Below are positions 46,011 through 57,320 of a stretch of DNA of 64,000 nt, one piece after another. Numbering within the stretch: position 1 is the stretch's first letter; each line of letters begins with the position of its first letter. This DNA comes from Amphibalanus amphitrite (taxonomy: Eukaryota > Arthropoda > Thecostraca > Balanomorpha > Balanidae), in assembly GCF_019059575.1 (NCBI RefSeq), contig NW_024881518.1, positions 868,001 to 932,000 of the forward strand, written 5' to 3'. Both the position numbers and the translations under genes were made by a program. The notes below the pieces were generated by a model that was not told the origin of the DNA, did no database searches, and worked only from the letters and a program-made list of their open reading frames with translations.

Positions 46011-46219
46011 TCCGTTAGTCGCCCCAAAAGGCGCTATACTGGTACTCTGTTCCGTTTCAAGCTTGCAGGCCGAAGTGACCTGCTAAAAGCAGTACGTGAT
46101 TTATGTATATACAGCTCTTACATTTTAAGACGCAAATTCTTGAGCGGAGGAGCGACCTGCCGAAGAAACTCCGACTGCAAGCTTGATATGGATCAGACTT
46201 TAGTGATTCGGAAGGATAA

Positions 46220-46497
46220 TAGCCGTTTTCACGACGGGCTTTCCGGCGAGTGCACCTGATTTGACCAAATCTGCACCTAATTTCTTTAACAGCAAATATC
46301 TTTATTTTATGAATTTATTTCAGTGTTTTGATCGATGATACTCTCTGATAATATGACAACGCAGGCATATAAGCAAATAGTGCAACCCTAGCTGATAGCT
46401 ACTAAGAGACACACTGAACCTGATTTGACCAAATCTGCACCTGTCTGCACCAGATGTGCACCAAATGTGTACCAGATGGCCGTCGTGAAAACGGCTA
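46220..46497. mobile_element. Small MITE with AGCCGTTTTCACGACGG ends
   Basis: AGCCGTTTTCACGACGG at 46221 and its inverse ending at 46496, TA at both edges. Interior rich in TGCACC words. 278 bp. Confidence 0.65.
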
Positions 46498-47591
46498 ATA
46501 GGATTTAAGGGGAGACATTGACCTGGGCTCGACTCTGGGCGGTCACCGTGGTGTGCCGTTGAATATGAACCCGTCTATGTAGTTTCACGGTCGCGCCACC
46601 AAACAGGGGCATAGCCCAATGGGGGTTACTAAAGTCGGGTGATGGTGAGTGGTGACCGTCCAGCCCGGCTGAAGGCCTCAAGGATCAATGTGATTCCTGA
46701 GGATTGATCAGAGGAATCGGACGGCACGGACCTAAATTAATTGAATGCTTAGGATATTCGATATTGCTTAGGATACCTACTTATGAAATGGAAAACTTTT
46801 TTAATCGGTACTTATTTTTTAAATTGTTTTCTGTTATTTTTGGCGATGTGTTTTACTGTTTTTCGGCTCTTTTTCCTGCTCTCAGGACCTAGTCGCACCA
46901 CATGTTTGCAAGTTTCGCAATGCAAACCCAATCTCTTCCAATATGGTCTGTTCATCAGTGGTTGGTGCCACAGCCCACAGGGCTCAATTTCAGTGCGGCC
47001 CCAGAAGGAGTTCATTTCAGCCGCACGACCCGAAACCATTTCAGCGTTACTATTGTTACTCTGTAAATGTTATTCGGTAAATTGGGGAAAAACAACGACG
47101 CACAGCGCTCTTGGAAATGGAAATAAGTGTCATGTTGTTACTTTTGTTCGCATTGGCTGGCCGTAACATTCACATCGATATGCATATCGATGTGGATTGT
47201 AGAGGCTACTCGTTGGTCGTAGCTTGCGCCTCTCCGAATTTACGTAATCCAGGATTTCTGGATTACCGCTGGATTCCTTGACATCCAGCGATATGTTCAC
47301 GTTGGGAGAGCAGGGTCTGTCTTGACAGGTCTGCTTTTTCCAATCGTAGCTCGTAAGAAAAACAGAACTGTACGAAGCTTGAGGGATTAGCAGCTGATTG
47401 ATTAGACTCTGTTCAAGCCAAAATACGACTTGGATGTGTGCATACTGTGTTCGGGTGTATGTCCAATATGTTAGAAATGCGTCGGACGTCGTTACCTACA
47501 TCTTTCTTCATCGTCCTGATGTGCTAAATGCAAGCGGTAGGCGGTCGTACTTTTCAGCCCGGTATTTTGTTACACGAGTACTTAGACTTTT
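46498..47591. other. Non-coding spacer
   Basis: No gene recognised. A perfect palindrome CACATCGATATGCATATCGA(TGTG) lies at 47171-47194. Confidence 0.4.
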
Positions 47592-48263
47592 TTAACCCGC
47601 GCCCCGATGGGGGGGGCAGAATCTGCCCCCCCTCCCGTTTTTCGCCAATAACTTCTAAACGCGTTACGCCAGCGACGTCAAACTTTCAGTACCTTATCAT
47701 ACATCAATTTGACACGTTCCCTGAAAATTTGAGCGAAATCCGTCGGAAAGTTTTTGAGAAATTGACGTTTTAGTGACGTCATGTTCGCCATTTTCGCCTC
47801 AAAAACGGCAAAATTTCAAACACCGCTAACATCTTCATTTTTAAAGGAATCAAGACGTAACAAAAAAGGTTATACGTGATTCTACTTTGTCTATCAAATG
47901 GCTATCTCGATTTTTTGAAAATTTGGATTTTGGCCAAAATTTTTAAATTTTTCCAAAAAACTGACTTTTTTTGGGAAAATATTTATAAAATCCAAAATTT
48001 TGAGTTTATCGAAAAAACCGGAATATATGTCAAAGAAGTGGTCTATGTGCACCTACATACCAATTTTTAGAAGAATCGGTTTAAAAATGTGGGAGTTATT
48101 CAAAATTTTATGACGTCACGACACACAAAATTTTTGAAAAATGATTTTTTTTGGAAGTTCTAGACCTCGTACGGAAACAAAATAGCACCATTCGATTCGC
48201 CGTGAAAAACTGCATCGGATAGACACCTTTTTAGGCCTTAACAACCAACTTCAAAATTTGACC

Positions 48264-48529
48264 TGTGGCGGCCGAGACGAATCGATAAAATATGATAAAA
48301 TTATATTGAGAGATGAAAATAAAGAACATGGCAGTTTGAAAGTAGGCCGCACACTGAACTAAAAACAATTTCCAACATCCACGTTGACTCGGTTTTCTGA
48401 GCAAAAAAAAAACTATTGTTTTTCACGCGCGCAGCAACAATGACAAAAAAATAAACATGAATCAAATAAGACGTGATAAAATAAGAACAAAGACCTCTAA
48501 TAAAAGGAAGTATGTACGAACTCGCCACA
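48264..48529 (-). repeat. Gypsy-1 3' LTR
   Basis: 266 bp, TGTGGCGG...CGCCACA. Followed at 48530-48550 by ACACTCCCCGCCCCAGAG, which on the minus strand is a purine-rich tract just before the LTR. Confidence 0.9.
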
Positions 48530-49195
48530 ACACTCCCCGCCCCAGAGCGGAGCTAGAAAGTAAGGTATAGTAAATTGCTAAAAAAAAAAAATCGATCACA
48601 AATTGTCAGCCAGAATGGGCGCAGACCAGCTCTTATTAATGGCGGCACAGCGCCTGCCGCGTCGGACGGGAGCGGCGATAAAACGGCGCAGCCCGGAAAC
48701 TCCGGCGACGGCGACTTGCGACTCGCTGACTTGTGTTCTGCGTTTCGCGGCGACGTATAGGTTCATGTCGTTGACGAACGCTTGGGTATGTAGATAGGTA
48801 GGCATGAAGATAAGAAGCACCGCGGTGGAGTAGGCGGCGTGGCTCAGCGCGGCCTGGATCCACCTTGGTTAGGCCACAAGTCAGCGGAGCCGCTCTTGGG
48901 AGAAGCGAGCTTGAGGTCGGTGCGCTGATATCAGCCGGTGCGGAGGGAGGCGGCGCGGCATGGGTGCGGCGCGGCTCGAAACCACCGGCGATTCTTCAGG
49001 TGATCGTTTGATAATGGTTCTTGTTGCTTGAGAAAATATCGTATTTCGCTTTCGTTTCGATGATTGACATTTCCTCATTCTTATTCTTGATGTCGCGTCG
49101 AAGGACAGACGTCGACATTGAATAAAGAAATAAAATCTTGAAGATCAATAATTTACTGTTATAAGATAAAGAACGATCACGTCGGGGTCACCAAT
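48530..49195 (-). other. Residual internal segment with its own primer-binding site
   Basis: On the minus strand this begins with a tRNA-Trp-type primer site (49176-49193), then a short gag-like start, a GC-rich stretch, and ends at a polypurine tract. It resembles a retroelement interior with most of gag and all of pol deleted. No intact ORF. Confidence 0.6.
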
Positions 49196-49540
49196 TGTGG
49201 CAGGCAAGGGTCGATAAAAGTAATTGTTTGTTGATGATGAGAAATTATATTGTAAGTTATGATCAACGCAAGTTCTTGGACATACTATTATAGACAGACA
49301 ACTCAAAAACATTCACAACAAAAGCAACCTCAATTTTCAAGGCAAATAAAAATTCGTGACATAAAAGTAATGCGCGTGGTTGCTAAGGTTACAGGCGGGA
49401 AAATAAAAGTGAATCATACAAAGCGCAATTAATCAATAATAATTAAACAAGATAGAATGATATATCGATAATTCGCGAAACTTAAACAATAATTATGTTT
49501 CTGTAAAATATACATAAAAATATACATAAGATGCGCCACA
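49196..49540 (-). repeat. Second, different LTR inside Gypsy-1
   Basis: 345 bp, starts TGTGGCAGGCAAGGG and ends ATGCGCCACA. It shares only its ends and scattered words with the outer LTRs. A primer site lies to its left (49176-49193) and a polypurine-type tract to its right (49541-49560), the positions expected if it serves as 3' LTR of the gag-pol part and 5' LTR of the short segment. Confidence 0.8.
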
Positions 49541-49690
49541 ATACTTCCCGCCCCAGAGCGGAGCTATATGACATATATACAGACATGAGGCATACAAAAA
49601 CCAGTTAACACTGTTCGTCACGTAAAACGTTCGCCCGGTGGCCAAAGTTCATCCCGGCGCGGCGGCAAGTTCGTCGCTGTTCAGTGTTCA

Positions 49691-52600
49691 TCACTGTATC
49701 GCCCCGTTCCGCCCCCGCGGCTCGCGCAGCAGGCCCCCTCGACGGGTCGGAACCGCTACGGAGTTGGGGCGGAGCGAGGCAGATGGTGGCAATCGAAAGC
49801 GCACTCGTCTTGGTGTTCGCGTCGGGGTACTGCCGCTGTCTAGCCTGGTCGTCATCGTCGCTCGGCTGCTACGCGAGTCGGCTGTCGGCTCCTCTCGTGC
49901 AGCTTCCCTGTAGGCACGGGCAGAGAACTCGGCAGCAGAGGGCAGTCGTGCAGGCTTTAGGCGATTGATGGACACCGAATCAGTTTCACCAGAGGCTAGT
50001 TCGACAATGAAGAACTTGGTGAACCGTTTTACAACGCGCATTGGACCTATGTAGGGGGACTCAAGGGGGCGACGCACTCTATCTACACGTATCCAGACAT
50101 GCGAACAATTTGCTAGGTCCTTCGGAATATATACATCTTTTGCACTGCTGCCGTGGCAATGTCCTTCCGACATAGTACAGAAATCAATCTCATTCATTCG
50201 TCTGGCCAATTCACGGATAAAGTCATGACGGGAAGAACTCGATTCTCCGTCCACTGCGACTCTGGGGAACAGAAGCTGACTACCCGTAACGGCCGTAAAA
50301 GAAGACAAGCCCGAATCGTTCGGTAGGGCGCGAATCCCAAGCATTACAACCGGAAGAGCCTGGAGCCACTCCTGTTTTCGTGCCATTATCGCTGCCTTCA
50401 GCGTCCTGTGGCTCCTTTCGACTAACCCGTTCGAGCGTGGCGTATATGCAGTCGTTCGCAAACGGTGGAAACCTATCAAGGCTGAAAGGTGACTGAAAAG
50501 CTCGGACTCGAATTGACTTCCTCTGTCAGTCACCACATATAAAGGAACGCCGAAACGAGATATCCATACGTCAAGAAACGCCGCGGCTATACTCGCAGCT
50601 GAGATGTCAGTTAGCGGGGTCGCCTCCATCCAGCGCGTTGCCCTGTCAATGCATGTCAATAGGTATCGGTACGGAGACGAAAAGGGCTGGCCATTTTGGA
50701 AAGACGGCGGGAGAGGACCGACGATATCGATGTGAACGATTTCAAAACGACCGCAAGGAACGTCAAAAAGACCGTTTGCCGACTTCGTGTGGCGGTGTAC
50801 CTTGGCTTCCTGGCAAGATGTACACTCACGCACCCAGTCCTTGATCTGTTTGTTCATGTCGGGCCAAAAATAGCGAGCAGTTATGAGACGCTGAGACGCT
50901 CCCTGACCGGGATGTGACAAACCGTGCAGTTTGTCGAATACGGCACGACGGGACGCGCGCGGCACAAAAGGCCTGGGATGAGCGGTCGAGCAGTCACACC
51001 AAATCTCTCGACCATCGCCGAGCGGAAATGCCTTAAGCCGATGCCTGAAATCAGCTGTTTCGGGGTCATCCGTTTGCTGTTCGGCGAGAGAGGTCAGGTC
51101 ATGCGTATCGACTCGAATAGCGTTTACTGGACGAGACAAACAATCGGCTACCACATTGTCCACCCCTCTGACGTATTCTACTTCAGCAACATATTCAGTG
51201 ATCACGCACCAGTGGCGCTGCTGTCTGTCAGACTTTGCTGGTTTCTGACTATGAAAAGCGGTGGTCAGTGGCTTATGATCTGTGAATAAGATCACATGTC
51301 GCCCGTCGATGATATTTTTGAAATGTAAGGTCGCCAGGTAGGCTGCTAGCAATTCCCTATCGTATGTGGAGTATTTCTGTTGGGCGCTGTTCAGCTTCTT
51401 GGAAAAGAATGCTACTGGTACTGGCTGTCCATCAACCACCTGATGAAGAGCAGCTCCCACAGCTACTAGAGATGCGTCGGTAACTAAATGATATGACTGG
51501 CCGACTGGTAACGGATGCTTTAGCATGGTAGCATTTACTAGCGCTGTCTTTGCGTTATCAAATGCCTCTGTTTCTTCATCTCCCCATGGAAGTTGCTTGT
51601 TTTTTGGATGAAGTCTGATAAGTTCCGTCAGCGGGAACACAAGCTCGGCGAAGTGAGGTATCATCCGCCGATAAAAACCGATCATGCCCAGGAATCGACG
51701 AAGTCCGTTCGAATCAGTCGGCTGCACGAATTCAGCGACTGCTGACACCTTGTGTGGGGCTGGCTGGACTCCCTGAGCGGTGATACGATGGCCCAGGAAA
51801 TCGATCTCCGTCTGGAAAAATGAGCATTTGTCCAGCGACACCCTCAGTTGATGCTCGTGGAGTATCTTGAATACTGCATCGAGATCTCGCTGGTGGGTTT
51901 CGTCGTCAGGTGAGAAGACAAGGATATCGTCCAAGTAGTTGAAAACACAATCTAAATCTCTAAACAGACTATCCATGAATCTCTGGAAACTCGCGCCGCT
52001 ATTGCGGAGACCCATCGGCATATAAAGCCACTCATATTTGCCGAAGGGAGTTGTCACGGCGGTTTTCTGAATGTCGTCCTGGTTCATGGGTATTTGATGA
52101 TACGCGCGGAGCAAATCTATCTTTGAAAATCTGCCCTTACCGTGTAGGTTAGAGGAGAAGGTCTGAATGTGTGGTAACGGGTACCTGTCAGGTTTCGTCA
52201 AAGAATTAAGAGCTCGGTAATCGCCTGTCACACGCCAGTGTCCGGGACTGTTCTTCGGCACCATGTGCAAAGGAGAAGACCACGGTGAGTTGGAGGGCCG
52301 GATAATGCCAGCCTGTAGAAGTGTTGAAAAAGATTCCTTGGCTGCTTTCAGTTTATCAGGAGGCAGTGGACGCGGACTGGAAAAGGTCGGCGGAGCACTA
52401 CCCGTGTATATAGTGTGCCTGGTATGAATAGGAGTCTGCTGCAAATCAGCAGCCTTCTGCGGATTGAGGACGGCGGGATACTTGTGAAAGAGCGCCTGGG
52501 CCGGCGCCGCTAAATGCGATAGATCATTTGCGATCAGATTCGCGCTCGTGCTGGACGCTGTCAGGACCGAGCAGCGAATCGAAGTTACTGAATCTGTCAG

Positions 52601-52951
52601 TGTTTGTGACCCACAGTCTACAATCAGTTTGAATGTCGCGAGAAAATCGTTCCCAAGGATAGGATCTGTCACATCAGCGACAACGAACGTCCAAGGGAAA
52701 GTTCGACGCAAGGAGGGTATTTCGACATCGATAAGGATTTCACCGTAAATTCGAAGGGGCTGTCCTGTGGCAGTCGATACATGTACGGCTGAAGGAGAAA
52801 GATGCTTACGAGTTACCAAGTCGCGTGGTAAAAGTGAAATGCCGGCGCCAGTGTCAACAAGAAATGACAACTTAGTTGACCCGACATTGGCTGCGACCTT
52901 GAGTAGTGGCAGACCCTGCGCAGCATTTACAGCCTGCCGTTGTAGTTTCCC
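49691..52951 (-). CDS. pol: Gypsy-1 Pol polyprotein
   Basis: The frame encodes retropepsin (FLVDTGAG), reverse transcriptase ([18 protein letters not shown], catalytic YLDD at about residues 312-315 counted from the TTG at 52870), and RNase H ([26 protein letters not shown]). The integrase follows, with a zinc-binding HHCC region (HGLSHPGQ...CTSCQ) and DDE core ([23 protein letters not shown]). About 1060 residues from the protease. There is no proper ATG: the frame is open back into gag and is reached by a -1 shift at GGGAAAC (52945-52951). Acts in reverse transcription and integration within virus-like particles. It appears intact. Confidence 0.9.
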   Translation of the reverse strand, partial: GKLQRQAVNAAQGLPLLKVAANVGSTKLSFLVDTGAGISLLPRDLVTRKHLSPSAVHVSTATGQPLRIYGEILIDVEIPSLRRTFPWTFVVADVTDPILGNDFLATFKLIVDCGSQTLTDSVTSIRCSVLTASSTSANLIANDLSHLAAPAQALFHKYPAVLNPQKAADLQQTPIHTRHTIYTGSAPPTFSSPRPLPPDKLKAAKESFSTLLQAGIIRPSNSPWSSPLHMVPKNSPGHWRVTGDYRALNSLTKPDRYPLPHIQTFSSNLHGKGRFSKIDLLRAYHQIPMNQDDIQKTAVTTPFGKYEWLYMPMGLRNSGASFQRFMDSLFRDLDCVFNYLDDILVFSPDDETHQRDLDAVFKILHEHQLRVSLDKCSFFQTEIDFLGHRITAQGVQPAPHKVSAVAEFVQPTDSNGLRRFLGMIGFYRRMIPHFAELVFPLTELIRLHPKNKQLPWGDEETEAFDNAKTALVNATMLKHPLPVGQSYHLVTDASLVAVGAALHQVVDGQPVPVAFFSKKLNSAQQKYSTYDRELLAAYLATLHFKNIIDGRHVILFTDHKPLTTAFHSQKPAKSDRQQRHWCVITEYVAEVEYVRGVDNVVADCLSRPVNAIRVDTHDLTSLAEQQTDDPETADFRHRLKAFPLGDGREIWCDCSTAHPRPFVPRASRRAVFDKLHGLSHPGQGASQRLITARYFWPDMNKQIKDWVRECTSCQEAKVHRHTKSANGLFDVPCGRFEIVHIDIVGPLPPSFQNGQPFSSPYRYLLTCIDRATRWMEATPLTDISAASIAAAFLDVWISRFGVPLYVVTDRGSQFESELFSHLSALIGFHRLRTTAYTPRSNGLVERSHRTLKAAIMARKQEWLQALPVVMLGIRALPNDSGLSSFTAVTGSQLLFPRVAVDGESSSSRHDFIRELARRMNEIDFCTMSEGHCHGSSAKDVYIPKDLANCSHVWIRVDRVRRPLESPYIGPMRVVKRFTKFFIVELASGETDSVSINRLKPARLPSAAEFSARAYREAAREEPTADSRSSRATMTTRLDSGSTPTRTPRRVRFRLPPSASLRPNSVAVPTRRGGLLREPRGRNGAIQ

Positions 52952-53751
52952 GGTTCTGATTGTTCGGCTGCTGGGGTAGAGTCCCTATATCTAACTGGCG
53001 TCCTGCCCCTCACACTTTTACCAGGCCACGTACACCAGGGGCGGCACGTGCGGGCATGGGGACCGTAAAAGATGTGAGCCCGGCACACTTTAGGTGGCTG
53101 TCCGTCATGGTATGGCTCGAGGTCCCTTCCCTGGCCGCGTCGATCAGCTGATCGGGGTCGTTGACCCCTAGCAGCCGGTGAGATGCCTCTTTGAGGGGAA
53201 CGTGAACTGCCGTGAGATTCTACCGGGTGAGCGGCTACTACGGTCTGCTTTTGAACGAGAGGAACGAGCTCGTCGGCTAGCTTCCCCATCTGTGACAGGG
53301 TAAGGTCTCGTTGAGCAGCCAGGACCGTGCTCATGGCAGAAGGAAGAGACTGAATGAATTTGTGCCTGACCAGGTCATCTCCGACTCCTACCTTCGAAGC
53401 AATCTCCCTCAGCTCTCCCAAAAACTCTGAAGGACGTCCGGTCATGACATTTTTGGAGATGAGTTTTTCGAAGAGTTCGGGCTTAGTTTTCTCAAACATC
53501 TCTACCACGACACATTTTAGGTTAGAAAAGTTTTGACCAGCAATCACAGAAGGATCGACCCTAGCTACCACATCCGCGGGAAGAGATGCCAAGACATGAA
53601 AGAACTTCGTGGTATCACAAGTAACATTCGCAAGATGGAATTGGGCGTCAAGAATCGCGAACCAACCTGATACAGCAGTCTCCATAAACGGTGGCGGTCG
53701 AACAGACATCTTTGTTTCATTCTGGTCTCCTCTCTCTCGGTTTCTTGACAT
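52927..53751 (-). CDS. gag: Gypsy-1 Gag
   Basis: The 274-residue protein begins [10 protein letters not shown], with [20 protein letters not shown] typical of the matrix/capsid start in this group of gypsy elements. It has a leucine- and helix-rich capsid middle and a basic Arg/Ser-rich C-terminus. A zinc-knuckle-like motif, [18 protein letters not shown], is of the CxxH...C...C type rather than the classical CCHC knuckle. Packages element RNA. Overlaps pol in the -1 frame. Confidence 0.85.
   Translation of the reverse strand: MSRNRERGDQNETKMSVRPPPFMETAVSGWFAILDAQFHLANVTCDTTKFFHVLASLPADVVARVDPSVIAGQNFSNLKCVVVEMFEKTKPELFEKLISKNVMTGRPSEFLGELREIASKVGVGDDLVRHKFIQSLPSAMSTVLAAQRDLTLSQMGKLADELVPLVQKQTVVAAHPVESHGSSRSPQRGISPAARGQRPRSADRRGQGRDLEPYHDGQPPKVCRAHIFYGPHARTCRPWCTWPGKSVRGRTPVRYRDSTPAAEQSEPGNYNGRL
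52945..52951 (-). promoter_or_regulatory. -1 ribosomal frameshift site GGGAAAC
   Basis: The minus strand reads G GGA AAC in the gag frame, the canonical X XXY YYZ pattern, eight codons before the gag stop at 52927-52929. The pol frame is the -1 frame. Confidence 0.75.
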
Positions 53752-53884
53752 TTTGACAAACAGATAAAAACAATCAAATTAAATAGAAAAGAATCAAATA
53801 GGCTAAGCAAAAGTTACGTTACTTGTCTTCAATGTTTTTCGTGGCCAATGATCTTCAGTCTTGTTTATGTTTTCATTTCGTTAT

Positions 53885-53905
53885 CAAATCACGTCGGGGT
53901 CACCA
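53885..53905 (-). promoter_or_regulatory. Primer-binding site for tRNA-Trp
   Basis: The + strand reads ATCACGTCGGGGTCACCA (extending left through CAA), equal to the 3' end of animal tRNA-Trp with CCA. The element strand therefore reads TGGTGACCCCGACGTGAT, one base inside the 5' LTR. Confidence 0.85.
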
Positions 53906-53906
53906 A

Positions 53907-54173
53907 TGTGGCGGCCGAGACGAATCGATAAAATATGATAAAATTATATTGAGAGATGAAAATAAAGAACATGGCAGTTTGAAAGTAGGCCGCACACTAA
54001 ACTAAAAACAATTTCCAACATCCACGTTGACTCGGTTTTCTGAGCAAAAAAAAAAACTATTGTTTTTCACGCGCGCAGCAACAATGACAAAAAAATAAAC
54101 ATGAATCAAATAAGACGTGATAAAATAAGAACAAAGACCTCTAATAAAAGGAAGTATGTACGAACTCGCCACA
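53907..54173 (-). repeat. Gypsy-1 5' LTR
   Basis: 267 bp, near-identical to 48264-48529; differs by a base in a poly-A run and one or two substitutions. Confidence 0.9.
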
Positions 54174-54701
54174 GACCTCACTTGACCTGACCTTGACCTG
54201 ACCTCGACCTGAAATTCATCCAGAGGTGGTCCATATCACTTATTGAGTGTGCCTATTGAATTCCATGAGTAAAATGACCCATAAAACATGTGTCGCACAT
54301 GCCCTTTTCTATATTTTGTTTTTGGTGACCTGACCTGACCTGACCTGACCTTGACCTTGACCTTTGAATGACATTGTGTGCAACGAATATTGTCTTGGTA
54401 GTCTAAGAACACGTTTTGGGCAATCAGTCTCAGTCCATTCTTCGGCAACTACGGTGCAAGGCCGATACTGTAGAAACTTGCATTTTGTACCCTTGACCTG
54501 ACCTTGACCTGACCTCTGACCTACTTAAGCAAAAAAAATTGGGCTCTTAAGATCCGCCTTGTTGAGAGCTTTCGATTGCCGTTTTCCCCGTCTTTCTACG
54601 ACCATCGGTTCGGAAGTTAGACAGGGGGGGGGGGGGCAGAATCTGCCCCCCCCCCCCAGCAGGGCGCGTATGGCTGAATAGCCCAGCGGGGCGCGGGTTA
54701 A

Positions 54702-55114
54702 CTTTCAGGTATGAACGTCGACTGGTCTGCGGCTATGAATGCAATGTACTTATCGTCAAGCATACATGCCTAAAACGGTATACGTTTTCAAGGCTAAAAT
54801 CCAAAACTCTGCATGTTCTCGCGTACAAAGTGCTACTTACATGAATTACGTTCCTGAGATGCATCCCTACCACATCCCTCCTGAACTTTTGCCATATGTC
54901 AACCTGCTAATACCAGTGGTGCCTGCTTATGCAAGCGGCTGTTCTTAGTCGGGTCAGACCCTAATCAAGTCGCTCCACTGCGGCAGATAAGCAGCGCATT
55001 GCGGCACAGCATAGCCTGCAGGCGTGACGACGTTTTGAGACGAGGTTTGCGTCTCGATTGACGGACCGAAAACCCCGAAATAAGCGGCACATTCACTGTT
55101 GGTTCAGTCTTTAA
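54702..55114. other. Non-coding spacer
   Basis: No recognised gene or repeat apart from the short TTAA flanks. Confidence 0.4.
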
Positions 55115-55611
55115 AGGGACTATCCCACCTTTAACATGGGGTTTGAGTTGAGATAGCCAAGTTTGCGGCGAGGTTCAGAAACCACTATCTATCTAGGTTG
55201 CAATCCCCGCGGCCTCTTGGTGTTGAAGAAATTCGTTCCCTTCATTTGAAAATGGGCCTTGTACAAGGCCCTATCTTCAACATGGAGCGACCGTTAGTGT
55301 GACGTCACCTCGTTTAGTCATTATGATTTAAATGGGTTTGTTTGTTGAAAAATCGCTTAAAACTTGGTCTGAACTTTGTTGTGGTGCCTACAGAGTAAAA
55401 AGAATCAGCTTTATGACAGTAATGTGGCCTGGGGAAGGAGGTAATTTTGGGCTGTGACGTCACATATTTGAAAGTTTATGTTTGGAATATGGGAAGCCTA
55501 AGATGTTAAATGAAAAATAAATGCCAGAACCGTGTTCCTGGTCATCCAATCTATACAGTCGGGCACAATTTAACTGGTTTTAACAACATTTTAGAAGGTG
55601 GGATAGTCCCT
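55115..55611. mobile_element. MITE with AGGGACTATCCCACC ends
   Basis: AGGGACTATCCCACCTTTAA at the left and its inverse at the right, with TTAA at 55111-55114 and 55612-55615. About 0.5 kb, AT-rich, non-coding. Confidence 0.7.
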
Positions 55612-55652
55612 TTAATCCATCGGGGTCGAAATGCTCCTGATGCCAGTGCTAT

Positions 55653-55870
55653 TGTTACGGGCCGCCCCTGGGCGGGCGCCCGGCGCCGCCCGTGGCGCGG
55701 GCCGCCCCTGGGCGAGCGCCTGGCGCCGCCCGTGGCGCGGCCCGGCGAGTGGTCGCGGCGCCGCCGCCCGGCTGGCGGCGGCTGGGGAGTGGGCGCGCCG
55801 CGGCGAGCGGGCAGTCGGTCGCGGGACGCGGAACGGGGTGTTGTGCCTGTAATATATGTGCCTGTAATAT
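55653..55870 (+). repeat. Candidate Gypsy-2 5' LTR
   Basis: Starts TGTTACGG and ends TGTAATAT immediately before TGGCGCGGTCGGTAGGAC, which is placed like a primer-binding site. Contains a GC-rich 41 bp unit repeated twice (55659-55741). No 3' copy is present in the window, so the assignment is tentative. Confidence 0.4.
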
Positions 55871-55898
55871 TGGCGCGGTCGGTAGGACACCACTAGAG

Positions 55899-55904
55899 GT
55901 AAGC
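55899..55904 (+). promoter_or_regulatory. Candidate splice donor in the Gypsy-2 leader
   Basis: CACTAGAG|GTAAGCC is close to the consensus AG|GTAAG and lies upstream of gag, as for subgenomic env mRNAs of retroviruses. Confidence 0.55.
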
Positions 55905-55929
55905 CACATGAATTCAGGATTGGTGATAT

Positions 55930-56125
55930 TATTTTTTTATTTGAATTGCCGTTATTGGTATTGCGTGTCTGTTGATGAGCGGCTCGCTCAGCATATTTTT
56001 TTTCTCGCCTTGTGGATCACACGGCGGATGTTATCAATGACTTATTTTGGTTAAGTGGCATCGACGAGCGGTTTGCTCGGCGTGATTTTTTGTCGCCGTG
56101 TGGTCCACACGGCAGTCGACATTAA
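55930..56125 (+). repeat. Leader repeats of Gypsy-2
   Basis: Two diverged units of about 90 bp: GAGCGGCTCGCTCAGCAT...CACACGGCGG and GAGCGGTTTGCTCGGCGT...CACACGGCAG. Each can form a GCCGTGTGG/CCACACGGC hairpin. Confidence 0.55.
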
Positions 56126-56217
56126 ATACAAGGCCACATCACAATTGCACTGCGTGGAAGGGTCAGCTGTAATATTTTTTTTTGCATATATTTCGGGGCC
56201 CCAGGGACAGTCCGGCG

Positions 56218-57306
56218 ATGGACTTTAATGACACCATCCTGGTATCACGCACTCCGCGGTTCGCGGGGCTGTACACGGATGACTGGGAGGGATGGATAGC
56301 ACGGTTCGAGGCGCTGACGTCTGAGCACGAGGACGAGGGACGGTTAAAACGTCTCCTGCCGTTGTTGGACGGTCTGGCCTCGGATTGTGCGCAATCACAG
56401 TTGAAACTTAACAAATCGTACTGCGAGGTACGGAAGCACCTGGGTGAGCGTTTCGGTAGATCCGTCGATCCACTGGAGGCGCGGGCAGCGCTCGGTGGGG
56501 TGCGTCAAGCACCAGGAGAGACGGTGGCAAATTTTGCAGACCGCATCGGGAAACTCGGCCGAGCCGCATTTCCATCACAGGCGGCAGCGCCCGGGTCGAA
56601 AGGGTCCGGCTCGACTGAACCGAGAAAGTTTCTAGATGAGGATTTGGCGAGCCGACTCATCTGTGGGCTGCGGGATGAGTGGCTTCAGGCCAAATTGTGT
56701 CACCGGAGGCCAGGGTCCCTGTCCGAAGCAGTGTCTATCGTGAACGAGCTGAACAAGCGCCAGGAGGTGGTCCAGGCGGTGCGGGCGGCTGGCCGGTCAC
56801 CTGTGACTCAGCAAGGCTGTTCAGGCGTTCGGTCGGCGGTGGCGGCGGTTGACGCTGAGCCAGACCGGGTCGACGCAAGCTGCAGCGACGGCCGGGTAGC
56901 TCAGTTGGAACAGGAGATAGCCAATCTCAGGTATTCGATGGAGACACTAGTAGCTGCTGCCAGCTCCCGAACAGGTTCAGAGCTGTCGAGAGACATATCT
57001 TGTTACAGGTGTGGAGCGCCAGGGCATATGCGACGAGACTGCCCGGCGGCTCGCCGCGCTCAGCCGAGGTCTGGTACCGGTGACGTCATTTGTTTCTGCT
57101 GTGGAGAAAGGGGACACATTCGGATTGACTGTCCGTTCAAGGAGCCTGGGAGGGGTCCACGTCACCCGTTCTGTCTAGCCTGTGGTCGCAGCGGTCACTG
57201 GATGGCGGCTTGCCGTTCTCTCACGGACCACGTGACCCGTTCAGCGCAGGGCAGACGGCAGACTGCACCAACGAAGTCCACTGACAACAGGCAGCCGGAA
57301 AACTAG
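56218..57306 (+). CDS. gag: Gypsy-2 Gag
   Basis: 362 residues from the ATG at 56218 (MDFNDT; an earlier in-frame ATG at 56182 adds 12 residues in a weak context). The capsid region (WEGWIARFEAL, LASRLICGLRDEWLQAKL) has the look of Ty3/gypsy Gag. Three CCHC zinc knuckles follow near the C-terminus: CYRCGAPGHMRRDC, CFCCGERGHIRIDC and CLACGRSGHWMAAC, for RNA packaging. The ORF ends GAA AAC TAG; pol is in the -1 frame, and the GGAAAAC at the stop may serve as a non-canonical shift site. Confidence 0.85.
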   Translation: MDFNDTILVSRTPRFAGLYTDDWEGWIARFEALTSEHEDEGRLKRLLPLLDGLASDCAQSQLKLNKSYCEVRKHLGERFGRSVDPLEARAALGGVRQAPGETVANFADRIGKLGRAAFPSQAAAPGSKGSGSTEPRKFLDEDLASRLICGLRDEWLQAKLCHRRPGSLSEAVSIVNELNKRQEVVQAVRAAGRSPVTQQGCSGVRSAVAAVDAEPDRVDASCSDGRVAQLEQEIANLRYSMETLVAAASSRTGSELSRDISCYRCGAPGHMRRDCPAARRAQPRSGTGDVICFCCGERGHIRIDCPFKEPGRGPRHPFCLACGRSGHWMAACRSLTDHVTRSAQGRRQTAPTKSTDNRQPEN

Positions 57307-57320
57307 GGGCAGCTGGTTCA

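Larger units (their letters stand above)
48264..54173 (-). mobile_element. Ty3/gypsy LTR retrotransposon Gypsy-1 (young, chimeric)
   Basis: Terminal LTRs 48264-48529 and 53907-54173 begin TGTGGCGGCC and end CGCCACA and are almost identical. GACC is duplicated at 48260-48263 and 54174-54177. It is read on the minus strand: LTR, tRNA-Trp primer site, gag, pol, polypurine tract. An unusual second LTR (49196-49540) with its own primer site and polypurine tract lies between pol and the 3' LTR. Near-identical LTRs and open gag and pol imply recent insertion. Confidence 0.9.
47596..54697. mobile_element. PiggyBac-type MITE (CCCGCGCCCCG family), split by Gypsy-1
   Basis: TTAA at 47592-47595 and 54698-54701. 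Both ends have a G-run, CAGAATCTG, C-run palindrome. The body is 47596-48259 plus 54174-54697, with GACCTGACCTTGACC arrays in the right part. Gypsy-1 sits between, with a GACC duplication. The right end has an extra tandem GCAGGGCGCG/GCGGGGCGCG stretch. Confidence 0.85.

Noticed and set aside
53885-53905. tRNA-Trp gene
   Set aside because: Only the 3' end of the tRNA is present, next to an LTR; it is a primer-binding site.
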